DNA from: Steroidobacter agaridevorans
GTDB taxonomy: Bacteria > Pseudomonadota > Gammaproteobacteria > Steroidobacterales > Steroidobacteraceae
NCBI RefSeq assembly: GCF_009932555.1
Contig: NZ_BLJO01000008.1
Location: 120,644 to 184,643 of the forward strand
Reading direction: 5' to 3'
Length of the DNA stretch: 64,000 nt
Below the pieces are notes generated by a model. That model searched no databases. It worked only from the letters and a program-made list of their open reading frames with translations, and was not told where the DNA came from. Below are positions 28,454-36,556 of the stretch, one piece after another. Both the position numbers and the translations under genes were made by a program. Positions within the stretch are counted from its first letter, which is position 1. Each line of letters starts with the position of its first letter.

Positions 28454-28591
28454 CCGGGATCTCCCGAAATCCCGGTTGAGCGATGTACTGATTGTTCCTT
28501 TTTTCTTCCGCTTGTCCAGGGGGCTGTGACGGGATTCTCAAGGGGACATCGCTTAACTCAGTGATCGAGCCAGTAAGGACTGGCGTTTTTT
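28454..28591 (+). promoter_or_regulatory. Structured leader with attenuator-like hairpin
   Basis: Three nested elements precede the repeat-protein gene. First, hairpin CCGGGAT/ATCCCGG (28454-28475, 8-base loop). Second, TTGAGCGATGT (28476-28486) complementary to ACATCGCTTAA (28546-28556): eleven pairs, one of them G-U, enclosing 59 bases. Third, GCCAGT-AAGG-ACTGGC (28569-28584) followed by G and six T (28586-28591), which looks like an intrinsic terminator 28 bases before the ATG. ACTGA (28487-28491) could also pair with TCAGT (28558-28562), giving a pseudoknot. Together they suggest transcription attenuation by a cis-acting RNA. It matches no riboswitch class that I recognise. Confidence 0.5.
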
Positions 28592-28619
28592 AGCACTTTT
28601 CCCGGGAGGGGTTGTTGTC

Positions 28620-29171
28620 ATGCGTAACGTATTTGCAATGTCGATGGCGGTGGCGGGCGCTCTGTTTGCTTTCAACGCGGCCTCTGGCGCGCAGCTGGCG
28701 GACGGCGATACGGGCGGCAAGCGCCCCGTATTTAACATTGTCGACGGCGACACGGGCGGCAAGCGTCCGGTCCTGGCCGACGGCGACACCGGCGGTAAGC
28801 GTCCGGTATTCAACATCACCGACGGCGACACCGGCGGCAAACGTCCGGTCCTGGCCGACGGCGATACCGGCGGCAAGCGTCCGGTATTCAACATTGTCGA
28901 TGGCGACACCGGCGGTAAGCGTCCAGTGCTGGCCGACGGCGATACCGGCGGCAAGCGCCCGGTATTCAACATTATCGATGGCGACACTGGCGGCAAGCGC
29001 CCGGTGCTGGCCGATGGCGATACCGGCGGCAAGCGTCCGGTGCTGAACCTCACCGACGGCGACACCGGCGGCAAGCGTCCGGTGCTGGCCGATGGCGATA
29101 CCGGCGGTAAGCGCCCGGTGCTGAACCTCGCCGATGGTGACACCGGCGGCAAGCGTCCGGTGCTCGCTTAA
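28620..29171 (+). CDS. Exported protein of twelve DGDTGGKRPV repeats
   Basis: A 183-residue protein. Residues 1-24 are a signal peptide (MRNVFAMSMAVAGALFAFNA, cut after SGA). Residue 25 is Gln, residues 26-181 are six 26-residue units, and the protein ends LA. Each unit is LADGDTGGKRPV followed by a 14-residue form (FNIVDGDTGGKRPV or LNLTDGDTGGKRPV). The ten-residue core is identical in all twelve copies, while codons differ freely (gat/gac, acg/acc/act, ggc/ggt, cgc/cgt), which indicates selection on the peptide. GGGAGGGG lies upstream of the ATG. No known family is recognised. The acidic DGDT could bind calcium and the KRPV part is basic; both are guesses. An 81-residue gene follows in the same unit. 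Confidence 0.85.
   Translation: MRNVFAMSMAVAGALFAFNAASGAQLADGDTGGKRPVFNIVDGDTGGKRPVLADGDTGGKRPVFNITDGDTGGKRPVLADGDTGGKRPVFNIVDGDTGGKRPVLADGDTGGKRPVFNIIDGDTGGKRPVLADGDTGGKRPVLNLTDGDTGGKRPVLADGDTGGKRPVLNLADGDTGGKRPVLA
28695..29162 (+). repeat. Tandem coding repeat, 78 bp x 6
   Basis: Six head-to-tail 78-bp units, each made of a 36-bp and a 42-bp half encoding the same ten-residue core. The units differ mainly at third codon positions and in the short spacer (FNIV, FNIT, FNII, LNLT, LNLA). Length is a multiple of three throughout, so unit gain or loss would keep the reading frame. Confidence 0.93.
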
Positions 29172-29217
29172 CAAACGAATCCTTTTCGCCCGTTTTGAAT
29201 TCGAGTTGGAGATAGAG

Positions 29218-29463
29218 ATGACAAAGCGTCGTATCGCCCTTGGCGCCGCCATGTTGCTCACGCTCGGCACCGCGGTCGCCAGCACGTTCCTGTATGGCCA
29301 CGAGCAGGCCGCGATGGTCGAGCAGCAGCAGATCACGTTGCCGTCGGACACATTGACCTCGGAGCAGGGCTCGAGTGTGTCGACCGTGACTCCGGAGCAG
29401 ATCGCGATGTGGAAGGCCACCGCCGCATCGACCGACTACGAAGGTCTGAAAGCGCCCATCTGA
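29218..29463 (+). CDS. Small exported or membrane protein
   Basis: An 81-residue protein starting MTKRRIALGAAMLLTLGTAV, with GGAGATAGAG before the ATG. The N-terminus is a positively charged segment plus one hydrophobic helix (about 6-26), which may be a signal peptide or an uncleaved anchor. The remainder is polar, Gln/Ser/Thr-rich (MVEQQQITLPSDTLTSEQGS) and ends YEGLKAPI. No family is recognised. It lies 46 bases after the repeat-protein gene and before a large hairpin, so the two form a unit; a role in handling or localising the repeat protein is only a possibility. Confidence 0.7.
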   Translation: MTKRRIALGAAMLLTLGTAVASTFLYGHEQAAMVEQQQITLPSDTLTSEQGSSVSTVTPEQIAMWKATAASTDYEGLKAPI

Positions 29464-29466
29464 CTT

Positions 29467-29521
29467 GCAGGCGTAACAGTGCGTGCGACCGGATCCCTCC
29501 CGCCGGTCGCACGCCGCCTGC
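29467..29521 (+). terminator. Large stable hairpin after the repeat-protein unit
   Basis: The inner stem GCGTGCGACCGG/CCGGTCGCACGC (29481-29492 with 29503-29514) is 12 perfect base pairs. It is extended outward by GCAGGCG/CGCCTGC (29467-29473 with 29515-29521), with a seven-base bulge. No T-run follows, so it would act as a stabilising 3' end or a weak terminator rather than a textbook one. It begins four bases after the stop of the 81-residue gene. Confidence 0.6.
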
Positions 29522-29744
29522 TCATCGATACACATCGTGGGAAGGGGCAGGCTGTCAGTCGTCTGCGTACGGATACAAGGCGCCGACAGTGTTGTCGTCG
29601 CCTACCGACAGACTTTTGAAATGTGCGGCAAGTCACAGGCCCGTCGCGTTTTTGCGCCGCTGGCATCACACTTCGTTCGTTGACATATTTGCGCTGCGTA
29701 TAGCACCCTAGCTGGCGTTGTCAGAGGTGTTGCCACACTCGAGT

Positions 29745-29845
29745 CAGGCGCCGCCTCAAGCAAGGGCAAACTCACCGAAAGGTGGGGACGCAAAGCCACC
29801 GGTCTAAGGGAATGATCCTAGGACAGCGGGGTTGCCAGCGCCGGC
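29745..29845 (+). promoter_or_regulatory. c-di-GMP-I (GEMM) riboswitch
   Basis: The conserved core of the class I cyclic di-GMP riboswitch is present in order: AAGGGCAAAC (29762-29771), hairpin CACC-GAAA-GGTG with the GAAA tetraloop (29773-29784), GGGACGCAAAGCC (29785-29797), then CCGG and CTAA, and ACAGCGGGGTTGCC (29823-29836). P1 can form from GGCGC (29747-29751) and GCGCC (29838-29842). GCGCC is also complementary to GGCGC at 29862-29866, a possible alternative pairing for the switch. No T-run terminator is obvious before the first start codon, so translational control or a cryptic terminator is possible. It senses the second messenger that governs sessile versus motile life and should control the ten-gene unit that follows. 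Confidence 0.93.
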
Positions 29846-29909
29846 CTCTCATTCATGTGGAGGCGCCGATCGGCTGCCTCACGCGTGTCCGGCGACGAAT
29901 AAAAGTTCG

Positions 29910-30455
29910 ATGTCACAGTTCTCACAAGCTCGTCCGCCGCTCCGGGCTTCCGCACGGATGCCGCGCTTTGCCTTGCTGGCGTTGTTGCTGCTCGGGCCTG
30001 CGGTATGCGTGCCGGCAACCCAGCTCGTCGGCCAGCCCGCGCCCGACTTCGCATTGCGCTCGTGGGACGGCGCGAACATGCGCCTGTCTGAACACTCCGG
30101 CGAAGTGGTGCTGATCAATTTCTGGGCAACCTGGTGCGGGCCTTGCCGCCAGGAGATGCCATTGCTCGATGAGATCTATGGCAAGTACCGCCGCGCCGGC
30201 CTGGTGCTGTTCAGCGTCAACCTGGATGAGGAAACCAATCTCGATGCGGCGCGTGAAATGGCGAAGACGCTGCGAGTGAGTTATCCGGTGCTGTTCGATG
30301 CTCGCAAGGAAGTGAGTCGCGCCTATCAGGCGAGCACCATGCCGCTGACCGTACTGATCGATCGTGAAGGGGTGGTGCGCTACATCTCCGAGGGCTACAA
30401 GGCCGGATATGAAACGCGCTACACCGAAAAGCTGCGTGAACTGCTGAACGAGTGA
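29910..30455 (+). CDS. TlpA/ResA-like periplasmic thiol-disulfide protein
   Basis: A 181-residue thioredoxin-like protein (AhpC/TSA-Redoxin subgroup). A signal sequence (MPRFALLALLLLGPAVCVPA) begins at residue 17; either ATG 29910 or ATG 29958 could be the start, and neither has a strong ribosome binding site. The active site is ATWCGPC (Cys76, Cys79). The cis-proline is in STMPLTVLIDREG. Such proteins reduce or shuffle disulfides in the periplasm, for example during cytochrome maturation or assembly of envelope proteins. Here it is the first gene behind the c-di-GMP riboswitch and is followed by envelope proteins, so it may help fold them, though few cysteines are seen in those proteins. Confidence 0.88.
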   Translation: MSQFSQARPPLRASARMPRFALLALLLLGPAVCVPATQLVGQPAPDFALRSWDGANMRLSEHSGEVVLINFWATWCGPCRQEMPLLDEIYGKYRRAGLVLFSVNLDEETNLDAAREMAKTLRVSYPVLFDARKEVSRAYQASTMPLTVLIDREGVVRYISEGYKAGYETRYTEKLRELLNE

Positions 30456-30544
30456 CTCGCGTCCAACCGCTCATCCGCTTCGCCCACTGCACCGAACTCG
30501 TATCGAACTCTCGAGCACCATCCACGGATTTCCCGGACATTGCC

Positions 30545-31138
30545 ATGCTGCGTCAGAGCCTCCTGAAAATAACTGTCACGCTGTTGCCCCTGCTGTTCGC
30601 GGCCGGGCTGGCAACCGCCCAAGATGCGGCCACTGCGCCACTCACCGACACCAGCGCGCCGGCTCCTTCGGCAACGGCCGGCGGCGACAGCTTCAAGAGC
30701 CTCGACGAAGAAGTGCAGGCACTGAAGAAAGAAGTGCTCGACCTGAACCGCGAGCTGTTCGTGCTGGAGGAAGAGCTGCTGTTCCCGGCCAATACCCAGG
30801 TGGCGGTGTTCGTTTCCATGGACGTGGGCGAGTTCTTCGCGCTCGACTCGGTGACCCTGAAGCTCGATAACAAGGAAGTCGCCAACTATCTGTACACCGA
30901 GCGCGAGGCGCAGGCGCTGCTCAGGGGCGGCGTGCATCGCGTGTTCATCGGCAATCTGAAAGCGGGCGAGCACGAGTTGATCGCGCTGTTCACCGGCCAG
31001 GGCCCGAACCAGCGTGACTACCGCCGTGGCGCGACCATCAAGCTCGAGAAAGGCGTCGGCGCCAAATATGTCGAACTGAAGATCAGCGACAAAGCCGTCA
31101 AGGCGCAGCCCGAGTTCATCGTCAAGGAATGGGAATAA
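30545..31138 (+). CDS. Exported coiled-coil protein
   Basis: A 197-residue protein with a signal peptide (LLKITVTLLPLLFAAGLATA, cut after AQ region near residue 25). A Thr/Ala/Pro linker follows, then a heptad segment at about residues 45-75 (SLDEEVQALKKEVLDLNREL), and a beta-rich domain to the end (VAVFVSMDVGEFFALDSVTL, RVFIGNLKAGEHELIALF). The frame opens upstream at 30452, but ATG 30545 gives the signal peptide. No family name is known to me; the domain looks like an immunoglobulin-like or PEGA-type module. It is followed after three bases by a large TPR gene, so it belongs to the riboswitch-controlled operon. Confidence 0.82.
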   Translation: MLRQSLLKITVTLLPLLFAAGLATAQDAATAPLTDTSAPAPSATAGGDSFKSLDEEVQALKKEVLDLNRELFVLEEELLFPANTQVAVFVSMDVGEFFALDSVTLKLDNKEVANYLYTEREAQALLRGGVHRVFIGNLKAGEHELIALFTGQGPNQRDYRRGATIKLEKGVGAKYVELKISDKAVKAQPEFIVKEWE

Positions 31139-31141
31139 CCC

Positions 31142-33076
31142 GTGACCGGACGATGTAACAAAGTTCTCGTTGCCGTGCTGCTCGCGCTAGGAGTGACCAG
31201 CGCGATCGCGAAGGAGAAGAAACCTCCCGAGCCGCGGCCGTTGGTCGGCACGCCTCAGGTCGTGCGCGATCTGCATTGGGGCGACGTGCTGTTTTATTTC
31301 TATCAGGGCGACTATCTGCAGGCGCTGACGCGCCTCGGCGCCTCGCAGGATTTCAATCGCATCGGGCACCACGGCGTCGAGGCCGAGTTGCTCAAGGGCG
31401 GTTTGTATCTGTCGCTCGGTCAGCATGAACAAGCCGGCCGCATCTTCAAATCGTTGCTGAACGACAACGTGCCGCTCGATGTGCGCAATCGCGCCTGGTT
31501 CTACCTCGCGAAGGTCTGGTATCAGCGCGACTATCTGGAAGACGCCGCGACCGCGCTGGCTTCGATCCGCGGCGCGCTGCCCGGCGATCTCGAGCCGGAG
31601 CGTCATCTGCTCGAAGCGCAGGTGCTGATGTATCTCAACCGTTACGACGACGCGATCCGCGCGTTGGAGCGGTGGCAACCGGTGGGCGCCGGCGGCGATG
31701 TCTGGTCGTCGTACGCGCGCTTCAACATCGGTGTCGCACTGGTCCGTCAGGAACGAGTCGAGGAAGCGGCCGAGTTGTTGAATGAAGTCGGCCAGATCGC
31801 GGTGCCGACCGAAGAGCTTGCAGCGTTGCGCGATAAAGCCAATCTCGCGCTCGGTTTCGCCTGGCTCAAGGCCAACCGTCCCGAAGACGCGAAGAAGGTG
31901 CTGCAACGAGTGCGGCTGGAAGGCCCGCAGTCGAACAAGGCGCTGCTGGCAGTGGGCTGGGCCGACTCGGCGGAGAAAAAGTTCAACAAGGCGCTCGCGC
32001 CGTGGACGGAGCTGCGCGATCGCGACATCCTCGACGCAGCGGTGCAGGAATCGTATCTCGCCATTCCTTATGCATACGCGCAGCTCGATGCAACAGGTCA
32101 GGCGGCGGAACAGTATGTGAACGCGGTTGAAGCGTTCGCGGCCGAGTCCCAGCGCATCGATCAATCCATTCAGGCGATCCGCGACGGCAAGCTGCTCGAC
32201 GCCATCGTCGAGAACGACAAGGCCGATCAGGTCGGCTGGTACTGGCAGCTGCAGAATCTGCCGGACGCGCCCGAGACCCGTTATCTGTATCACCTGCTGG
32301 CCACGCACGAGTTCCAGGAAGGCTTGAAGAACTATCGCGACCTGCGGCTCATGCAGCGCAACCTCGCAACGTGGGCGTTGAGCGTGCAGGCGTTCGAAGA
32401 CATGGTGGACACGCGCCGCCGTGCCTACGATCAGCGTCTGCCGGGCTTGCAGAAGACGCTCGACACCGTCGACCTGGACGCGATGGAAGCTCACAAGAAC
32501 GAGCTGGAGTCGCGGCTGGCCGCGACCGAGCGCGACGACGATGTGACTGCGCTCGCCACGTCGCGCGAAAAGGAACAATGGGCCAAGGTGCAGCAGATCG
32601 AAGCTGTGCTCGCGAAGGCGGACCAGAACGACCCGATGGTGCAGGAGATGCGCGAGAAGGCGCGCCTGATCCGCGGCAAGCTGCTCTGGGATTTCAATGG
32701 CAGCTTCAAGGCCCGCCAGTGGCGTGCTCGCAAGGAACTGCGTGAGCTGGATGTCGCTTATAAAGAAGCGCGTCGCCGGTCGGTGCTCGTCGAGCGCGCG
32801 CGTGGTGACTATCCCGCCCGTACTGAGGAGTTTGCACGCCGTGTGGCTACGTTGCCGCCGCGCCTCGATGGCTTGAGCGCGCGCTTGGAAGCGACCGCCC
32901 AGGCTCAGAACCGCTATCTGGCGGCTGTTGCGATCAAGGAACTGGAGTCGCAAAAGCAACGCCTGGCCTCCTATTCGTTGCAGGCGCGCTTCGCGCTGGC
33001 TTCGATCTATGACAAGGCGGCGACGGGCAACAACGCCGCCGGCGAGGGCGGCGTCGACAAGGGAGGCGCGGAATGA
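31142..33076 (+). CDS. Exported TPR/coiled-coil protein
   Basis: A 644-residue protein with a GTG start three bases after the previous stop. A signal peptide (VLVAVLLALGVTSAIA) is followed by TPR-like helical repeats from about residue 45 to 330 (DVLFYFYQGDYLQALTRL, LKGGLYLSLGQHEQAGRIF, AFDWLK-like ALGFAWLKANRPEDAKKVL). The C-terminal third (about 400-620) is rich in charged helices and probably coiled coil (AHKNELESRLAATERDDDV). It resembles the TPR components of Myxococcus gliding/spore-coat machines in layout only. Probably periplasmic scaffold. The next gene overlaps its end by four bases. Confidence 0.87.
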   Translation: MTGRCNKVLVAVLLALGVTSAIAKEKKPPEPRPLVGTPQVVRDLHWGDVLFYFYQGDYLQALTRLGASQDFNRIGHHGVEAELLKGGLYLSLGQHEQAGRIFKSLLNDNVPLDVRNRAWFYLAKVWYQRDYLEDAATALASIRGALPGDLEPERHLLEAQVLMYLNRYDDAIRALERWQPVGAGGDVWSSYARFNIGVALVRQERVEEAAELLNEVGQIAVPTEELAALRDKANLALGFAWLKANRPEDAKKVLQRVRLEGPQSNKALLAVGWADSAEKKFNKALAPWTELRDRDILDAAVQESYLAIPYAYAQLDATGQAAEQYVNAVEAFAAESQRIDQSIQAIRDGKLLDAIVENDKADQVGWYWQLQNLPDAPETRYLYHLLATHEFQEGLKNYRDLRLMQRNLATWALSVQAFEDMVDTRRRAYDQRLPGLQKTLDTVDLDAMEAHKNELESRLAATERDDDVTALATSREKEQWAKVQQIEAVLAKADQNDPMVQEMREKARLIRGKLLWDFNGSFKARQWRARKELRELDVAYKEARRRSVLVERARGDYPARTEEFARRVATLPPRLDGLSARLEATAQAQNRYLAAVAIKELESQKQRLASYSLQARFALASIYDKAATGNNAAGEGGVDKGGAE

Positions 33077-35889
33077 GCGGATCTAACAAGCTCCGTTTCC
33101 TGGTCGCCGTCGCGCTTTCCAGTGCCATCGCGATGCCGGCGTTCGCCGCCGAGCCGCCGCCAGTCAAGCCGGCGCCGCGAACCATCCGCGATCTCGACAA
33201 GAAAGAGGTCAAGGTCAATCGCGATCCGCCGAGCGACGTGAAGATGCAGCAGGCGATCGAGCAGTACCGCCGCTTCCTCGAAATGGAATCGCAGAACGAG
33301 AAGCTGCGCGCCGAAGCCATGCGTCGTCTCGGCGACCTGCAGGTCGAAGACGAGAGCGCGCGCACGGCCGAAGGTGCGTTTGGCGGTCTCGGCGTCGACG
33401 AAGCCGTGCAGCTGTACGAAGGACTGCTGAAGTCCTACCCGAACTACGAGCGCAACGACGTCGTCATGTATCAGCTGGCGCGTGCCTATGAAGCGAAAGG
33501 CCAGCTCGAGAAATCGCTGACGGTGCTCGACCAGTTGGTGGCGACTTATCCACGCAGCCAATGGCTGGTCGAATCGCAGTTCCGTCGCGGCGAGATCCTG
33601 TTCAGTCTCGGTCGTTATCGAGACGCCGAGAACGCGTACGTGGCGGTGACCACGCCGGGCGCGGATACGGGCTTCTTCGAGCAGGGCCTCTACAAGCTCG
33701 GTTGGTCGCTGTTCAAACAATCGCTCGGCGAGGAAAGTGTCTCCGCCTTCATGCGGCTGCTCGATCGCATCCTCGTGCGGGATGGTCAGTTGCGGCCGCG
33801 AGATTCTTTGACGCGACCGGAGCGCGAGCTCACGACCGATGCGTTGCGCGCAATGGCGATCAGTTTCTCGGATCTCGACGGGCCGGCCACGCTCGATGCC
33901 ACGATGACACAGCGAGGCGATCCGCCGTACGCGCATCTGGTGTACGAAGCGCTCGGCGATTTCTATCTGGAGAAGGAACGCTATCTGGACGCGGCCGTGG
34001 CGTTCGAAGCGTTCGCCAAGCGGCGCCCCGACGACCGTTATGCGCCGTCGTTGCAGATGCGGACCATCGATGCCTATCAGAAGGGCCGCCTGGCGTCGCT
34101 GGTCATCGAAGGCAAGCAGGCATTCGTCGAGCGTTACGCGTTCGGCTCCGCCTTCTGGCGTGAGCGCACCGTTGCCGATGCGCCCGAAGTGGCTGCGCAG
34201 TTGAAGTCCAACCAGAAGGACCTGGCCGAGTTCTACTATGCGCTCGCGCAGAAGGATAAGAAGCCGGAGAATTATGCGTCCGCGGCGCGCTGGTATCGCG
34301 CGATGCTCGACTCGTTCCCGCAAGATCCGGAAGCGCCGGCGAACCGCTTCGTGCTGGGTGAAGTGTTGTTCGAGTCCGGGCGCTTCGCCGAAGCGGCCAA
34401 GGAATATGAAACGGCGGCGTACGACTATCCGGCGCATCCGAAGTCTTCGGCCGCCGGTTACGCCGCGCTGGTCTCTTATCAGAAGCACGAGCCGACGCTG
34501 CAGGGTCAGTCCAAAGCGGTATGGCATCAGCAGGGCATCGAGAGCGCGCTGATGTTTGCGACCAGCTTCCCCGAGCATCCGGAGTCGGCGCGCGTACAGA
34601 CCAAGGCCGACGAAGATCTGTTCGCGCTCAACGATTTCGACCGCGTCATCGAAGTATCGACATCGATTCTGGAGCGCAATCCGCCGGTCGATCGCAAGCT
34701 GGCGCGCACGGCGACCACGTTGCTGGCGCACTCGCTGTTCGATCGCGGTCGCTTCGGCGAGGCTGAAGCGGCCTACGTGAAGGTGCAGGGCTTCCTGCCT
34801 GCCAACGATCCGGATCGCGCCAACATCGAAGAGCGCATCGCCGCTTCGATTTACAAACAAGCCGAAGCGAAGCGCACGGCGGGCGATTCGACCGGTGCGG
34901 TCGACGACTTCCTGCGGGTCGCGGCGCTGGCGCCGAACTCGAAGGCGCGCTCCAACGCTGAGTACGATGCCGCCAGCATCCTGCTGCAGGACAAGCAGTG
35001 GGAGCGGGCCGCGCAGGTGTTGGAAACATTCCGTCGCAACTATCCCAATCACGAGCTGGTGCCGGACGCGACGCGTTCGCTCGCGGTCGCCTATCTCGAA
35101 CTGGGTCGCGGCACGCAAGCCGCTGCCGAGTTGGAGCGTGTGGCTGCGCGTGAGCAAGAGCCTGTCGAAGTCCGGCGCGCTGCTCTATGGCAGGCGGCCG
35201 AGCTCTATGACAAGGCAGCCTCGCCGACCAACGCGGCACGTTTGTATGCAAGCTACGTGAAGCAATATCCGTCGCCACTCGATGCTGCGATGGATGCGCG
35301 GCAGAAGCTCGCCGACATGGCGAAGGCGCAGAACGACGTGAAAGTCCGGTCGCAGTGGCTGGATGAAATCATCCGCGCCGACAAATCGGCCGGCGCGGCG
35401 CGCACCGATCGCAGCAAATATCTGGCCGCGAAGGCGACCATCGAAACCGCCGACCTGCCGGTGGCGATGTTCAATTCGATCAGACTGACCGCGCCATTGA
35501 ACAAGTCGCTGAAGACCAAGCGCGAGGCGATGGAAAAGACGCTGGCTGTCTACAGTCAGGCGCTCGATTACGGCGTCGCGGAGGTGACCACTCAGGCCAC
35601 CTTCGGCATGGCCGAGTTGTATCGTCAGCTGGGCGCGGACCTGATGGCGTCGGAACGGCCGAAGAACCTGGACGAGGAGGCCAAGGAACAGTACGACGTG
35701 CTGCTCGAGGAACAGGCCTTCCCATTCGAGGAAAAGGCCATCGAATTGCACGAGACCAATGCGCAGCGCACCGGCGATGGCGTTTACGATCAATGGGTCC
35801 AGCGCAGCTTCGATGTGCTGGCGAAATTGAAGCCGGCGCGCTATGCCAAGACCGAGATCAGTGAAGATTATGTGCCGACGTTGCCTTGA
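33073..35889 (+). CDS. Very large exported TPR protein
   Basis: A 938-residue protein, ATGA-overlapped with the upstream gene. A signal peptide (FLVAVALSSAIAMPAFA) is followed by many TPR and TPR_6 (YbgF/BamD-like) repeats through nearly the whole length, for example EQYRRFLEMESQNEKLRAEA, QLARAYEAKGQLEKSLTVL, RFVLGEVLFESGRFAEAAKE and RVAALAPNSKARSNAEYDAA. Repeat content of this sort suits a long periplasmic scaffold that contacts several partners. Equivalent giant TPR proteins occur in the Glt/Nfs envelope complexes of Myxococcus; homology is inferred from context and layout, not tested. Confidence 0.88.
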   Translation: MSGSNKLRFLVAVALSSAIAMPAFAAEPPPVKPAPRTIRDLDKKEVKVNRDPPSDVKMQQAIEQYRRFLEMESQNEKLRAEAMRRLGDLQVEDESARTAEGAFGGLGVDEAVQLYEGLLKSYPNYERNDVVMYQLARAYEAKGQLEKSLTVLDQLVATYPRSQWLVESQFRRGEILFSLGRYRDAENAYVAVTTPGADTGFFEQGLYKLGWSLFKQSLGEESVSAFMRLLDRILVRDGQLRPRDSLTRPERELTTDALRAMAISFSDLDGPATLDATMTQRGDPPYAHLVYEALGDFYLEKERYLDAAVAFEAFAKRRPDDRYAPSLQMRTIDAYQKGRLASLVIEGKQAFVERYAFGSAFWRERTVADAPEVAAQLKSNQKDLAEFYYALAQKDKKPENYASAARWYRAMLDSFPQDPEAPANRFVLGEVLFESGRFAEAAKEYETAAYDYPAHPKSSAAGYAALVSYQKHEPTLQGQSKAVWHQQGIESALMFATSFPEHPESARVQTKADEDLFALNDFDRVIEVSTSILERNPPVDRKLARTATTLLAHSLFDRGRFGEAEAAYVKVQGFLPANDPDRANIEERIAASIYKQAEAKRTAGDSTGAVDDFLRVAALAPNSKARSNAEYDAASILLQDKQWERAAQVLETFRRNYPNHELVPDATRSLAVAYLELGRGTQAAAELERVAAREQEPVEVRRAALWQAAELYDKAASPTNAARLYASYVKQYPSPLDAAMDARQKLADMAKAQNDVKVRSQWLDEIIRADKSAGAARTDRSKYLAAKATIETADLPVAMFNSIRLTAPLNKSLKTKREAMEKTLAVYSQALDYGVAEVTTQATFGMAELYRQLGADLMASERPKNLDEEAKEQYDVLLEEQAFPFEEKAIELHETNAQRTGDGVYDQWVQRSFDVLAKLKPARYAKTEISEDYVPTLP

Positions 35890-36556
35890 CAGCGCTCATT
35901 CGGAAGCTCGTGGCTGGCGCGGCCTGATCGTCGCCTCGCTGCTCGGTCTTTTGCTGTCAGGCTGCGGTTCTGCGCCGACAGATTCGGACGCGCAGCAGGA
36001 GAAAGCCGCCGCCGAAGCTGCCGCGGGTGTGCCGGTCGAACCGGTGCTGCCGCCCGAAGCGGTGCAACAGTTCGAGCGCGCCGTGCAAGCGATGAGCTCG
36101 GGCGATCTCGCCAGCGCCGAGCAGGGGTTCCGTGCGCTCGCGACTGCGTATCCATCGTATTCCGGCCCGCTGCTGAATCTTGGCATCCTGCACGCCAAGG
36201 CTGGCAAGCTGGACGAGGCGGAAAAAGCCATTCGCGACGCGATCGCGCGCAATGGCAACAACGCCGCGGCGTTCAATCAACTCGGCATCGTCCAGCGCAA
36301 ACAAGGCAAGTTCAAGGAAGCGAACGATGCCTATACGCGCGCGGTGCAGATCGATCCGAACTATGCGCTGGCCTGGTTGAATCTCGGCGTGCTGTGCGAT
36401 CTGTATCTGCAGGAGCCGCAGCGTGCGCTCGAAGCGTATGAGCGCTACCTGTCGACGGCGAGCTCGCCTGACGCGAAGGTCAACGGCTGGGTGACCGAAC
36501 TGAAGAAACGGATCGGCGCCGATCCGCGAAGTGCCCAAACTGGCGAAGCACCATGA
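35870..36556 (+). CDS. TPR lipoprotein
   Basis: A 228-residue outer- or inner-membrane lipoprotein. The N-terminus ends in a lipobox, GLLLSGCGSA, with the acylated Cys near residue 33. The residue after Cys is Gly, so there is no Asp retention signal and outer-membrane sorting is likely. Three to four TPRs follow (AMSSGDLASAEQGFRALATA, NLGILHAKAGKLDEAEKAI, NQLGIVQRKQGKFKEANDAY). The start codon lies inside the end of the preceding gene (20-base overlap). Together with the ExbB/D-TonB genes downstream this recalls the TPR lipoprotein AglT/GltE of the Myxococcus gliding complex. Confidence 0.88.
   Translation: MCRRCLDSAHSEARGWRGLIVASLLGLLLSGCGSAPTDSDAQQEKAAAEAAAGVPVEPVLPPEAVQQFERAVQAMSSGDLASAEQGFRALATAYPSYSGPLLNLGILHAKAGKLDEAEKAIRDAIARNGNNAAAFNQLGIVQRKQGKFKEANDAYTRAVQIDPNYALAWLNLGVLCDLYLQEPQRALEAYERYLSTASSPDAKVNGWVTELKKRIGADPRSAQTGEAP

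Larger units (their letters stand above)
28224..28619. other. Long shared intergenic region
   Basis: This 396-base gap separates the leftward sigma/kinase operon from the rightward repeat-protein pair. It holds no convincing protein-coding frame. Seen in order: an inverted repeat at 28311-28332, a hairpin at 28454-28475, a long-range complementary pair (28476-28486 with 28546-28556) and a terminator-like hairpin at 28569-28591 just before the ribosome binding site. Promoters for both directions must lie here, but no consensus sigma-70 or ECF (GGAAC/CGTC) pair stands out. Confidence 0.7.
29464..29909 (+). other. Intergenic leader of the envelope-machine operon
   Basis: This gap of 446 bases contains the hairpin at 29467-29521, a consensus -35 hexamer TTGACA at 29680-29685 (the nearest -10-like TATAGC is only 13 bases further, so the exact promoter is unclear) and the c-di-GMP riboswitch at 29745-29845. 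No protein-coding frame is convincing. Confidence 0.7.

Noticed and set aside
28695-29162. Regular repeats that could be taken for a CRISPR array
   Set aside because: Repeats are contiguous, in frame, of 36/42 bp with no unique spacers, and encode a protein with a signal peptide; no cas genes are present.
28620-29463. Repeat protein as a multi-core RiPP or cleaved peptide precursor
   Set aside because: The leader is a normal signal peptide, and no modifying enzyme, protease-exporter or maturase is encoded nearby.
33007-35157. 716-codon open frame on the minus strand
   Set aside because: Antisense to the large TPR protein; low-complexity Arg/Leu-rich product and no start context.
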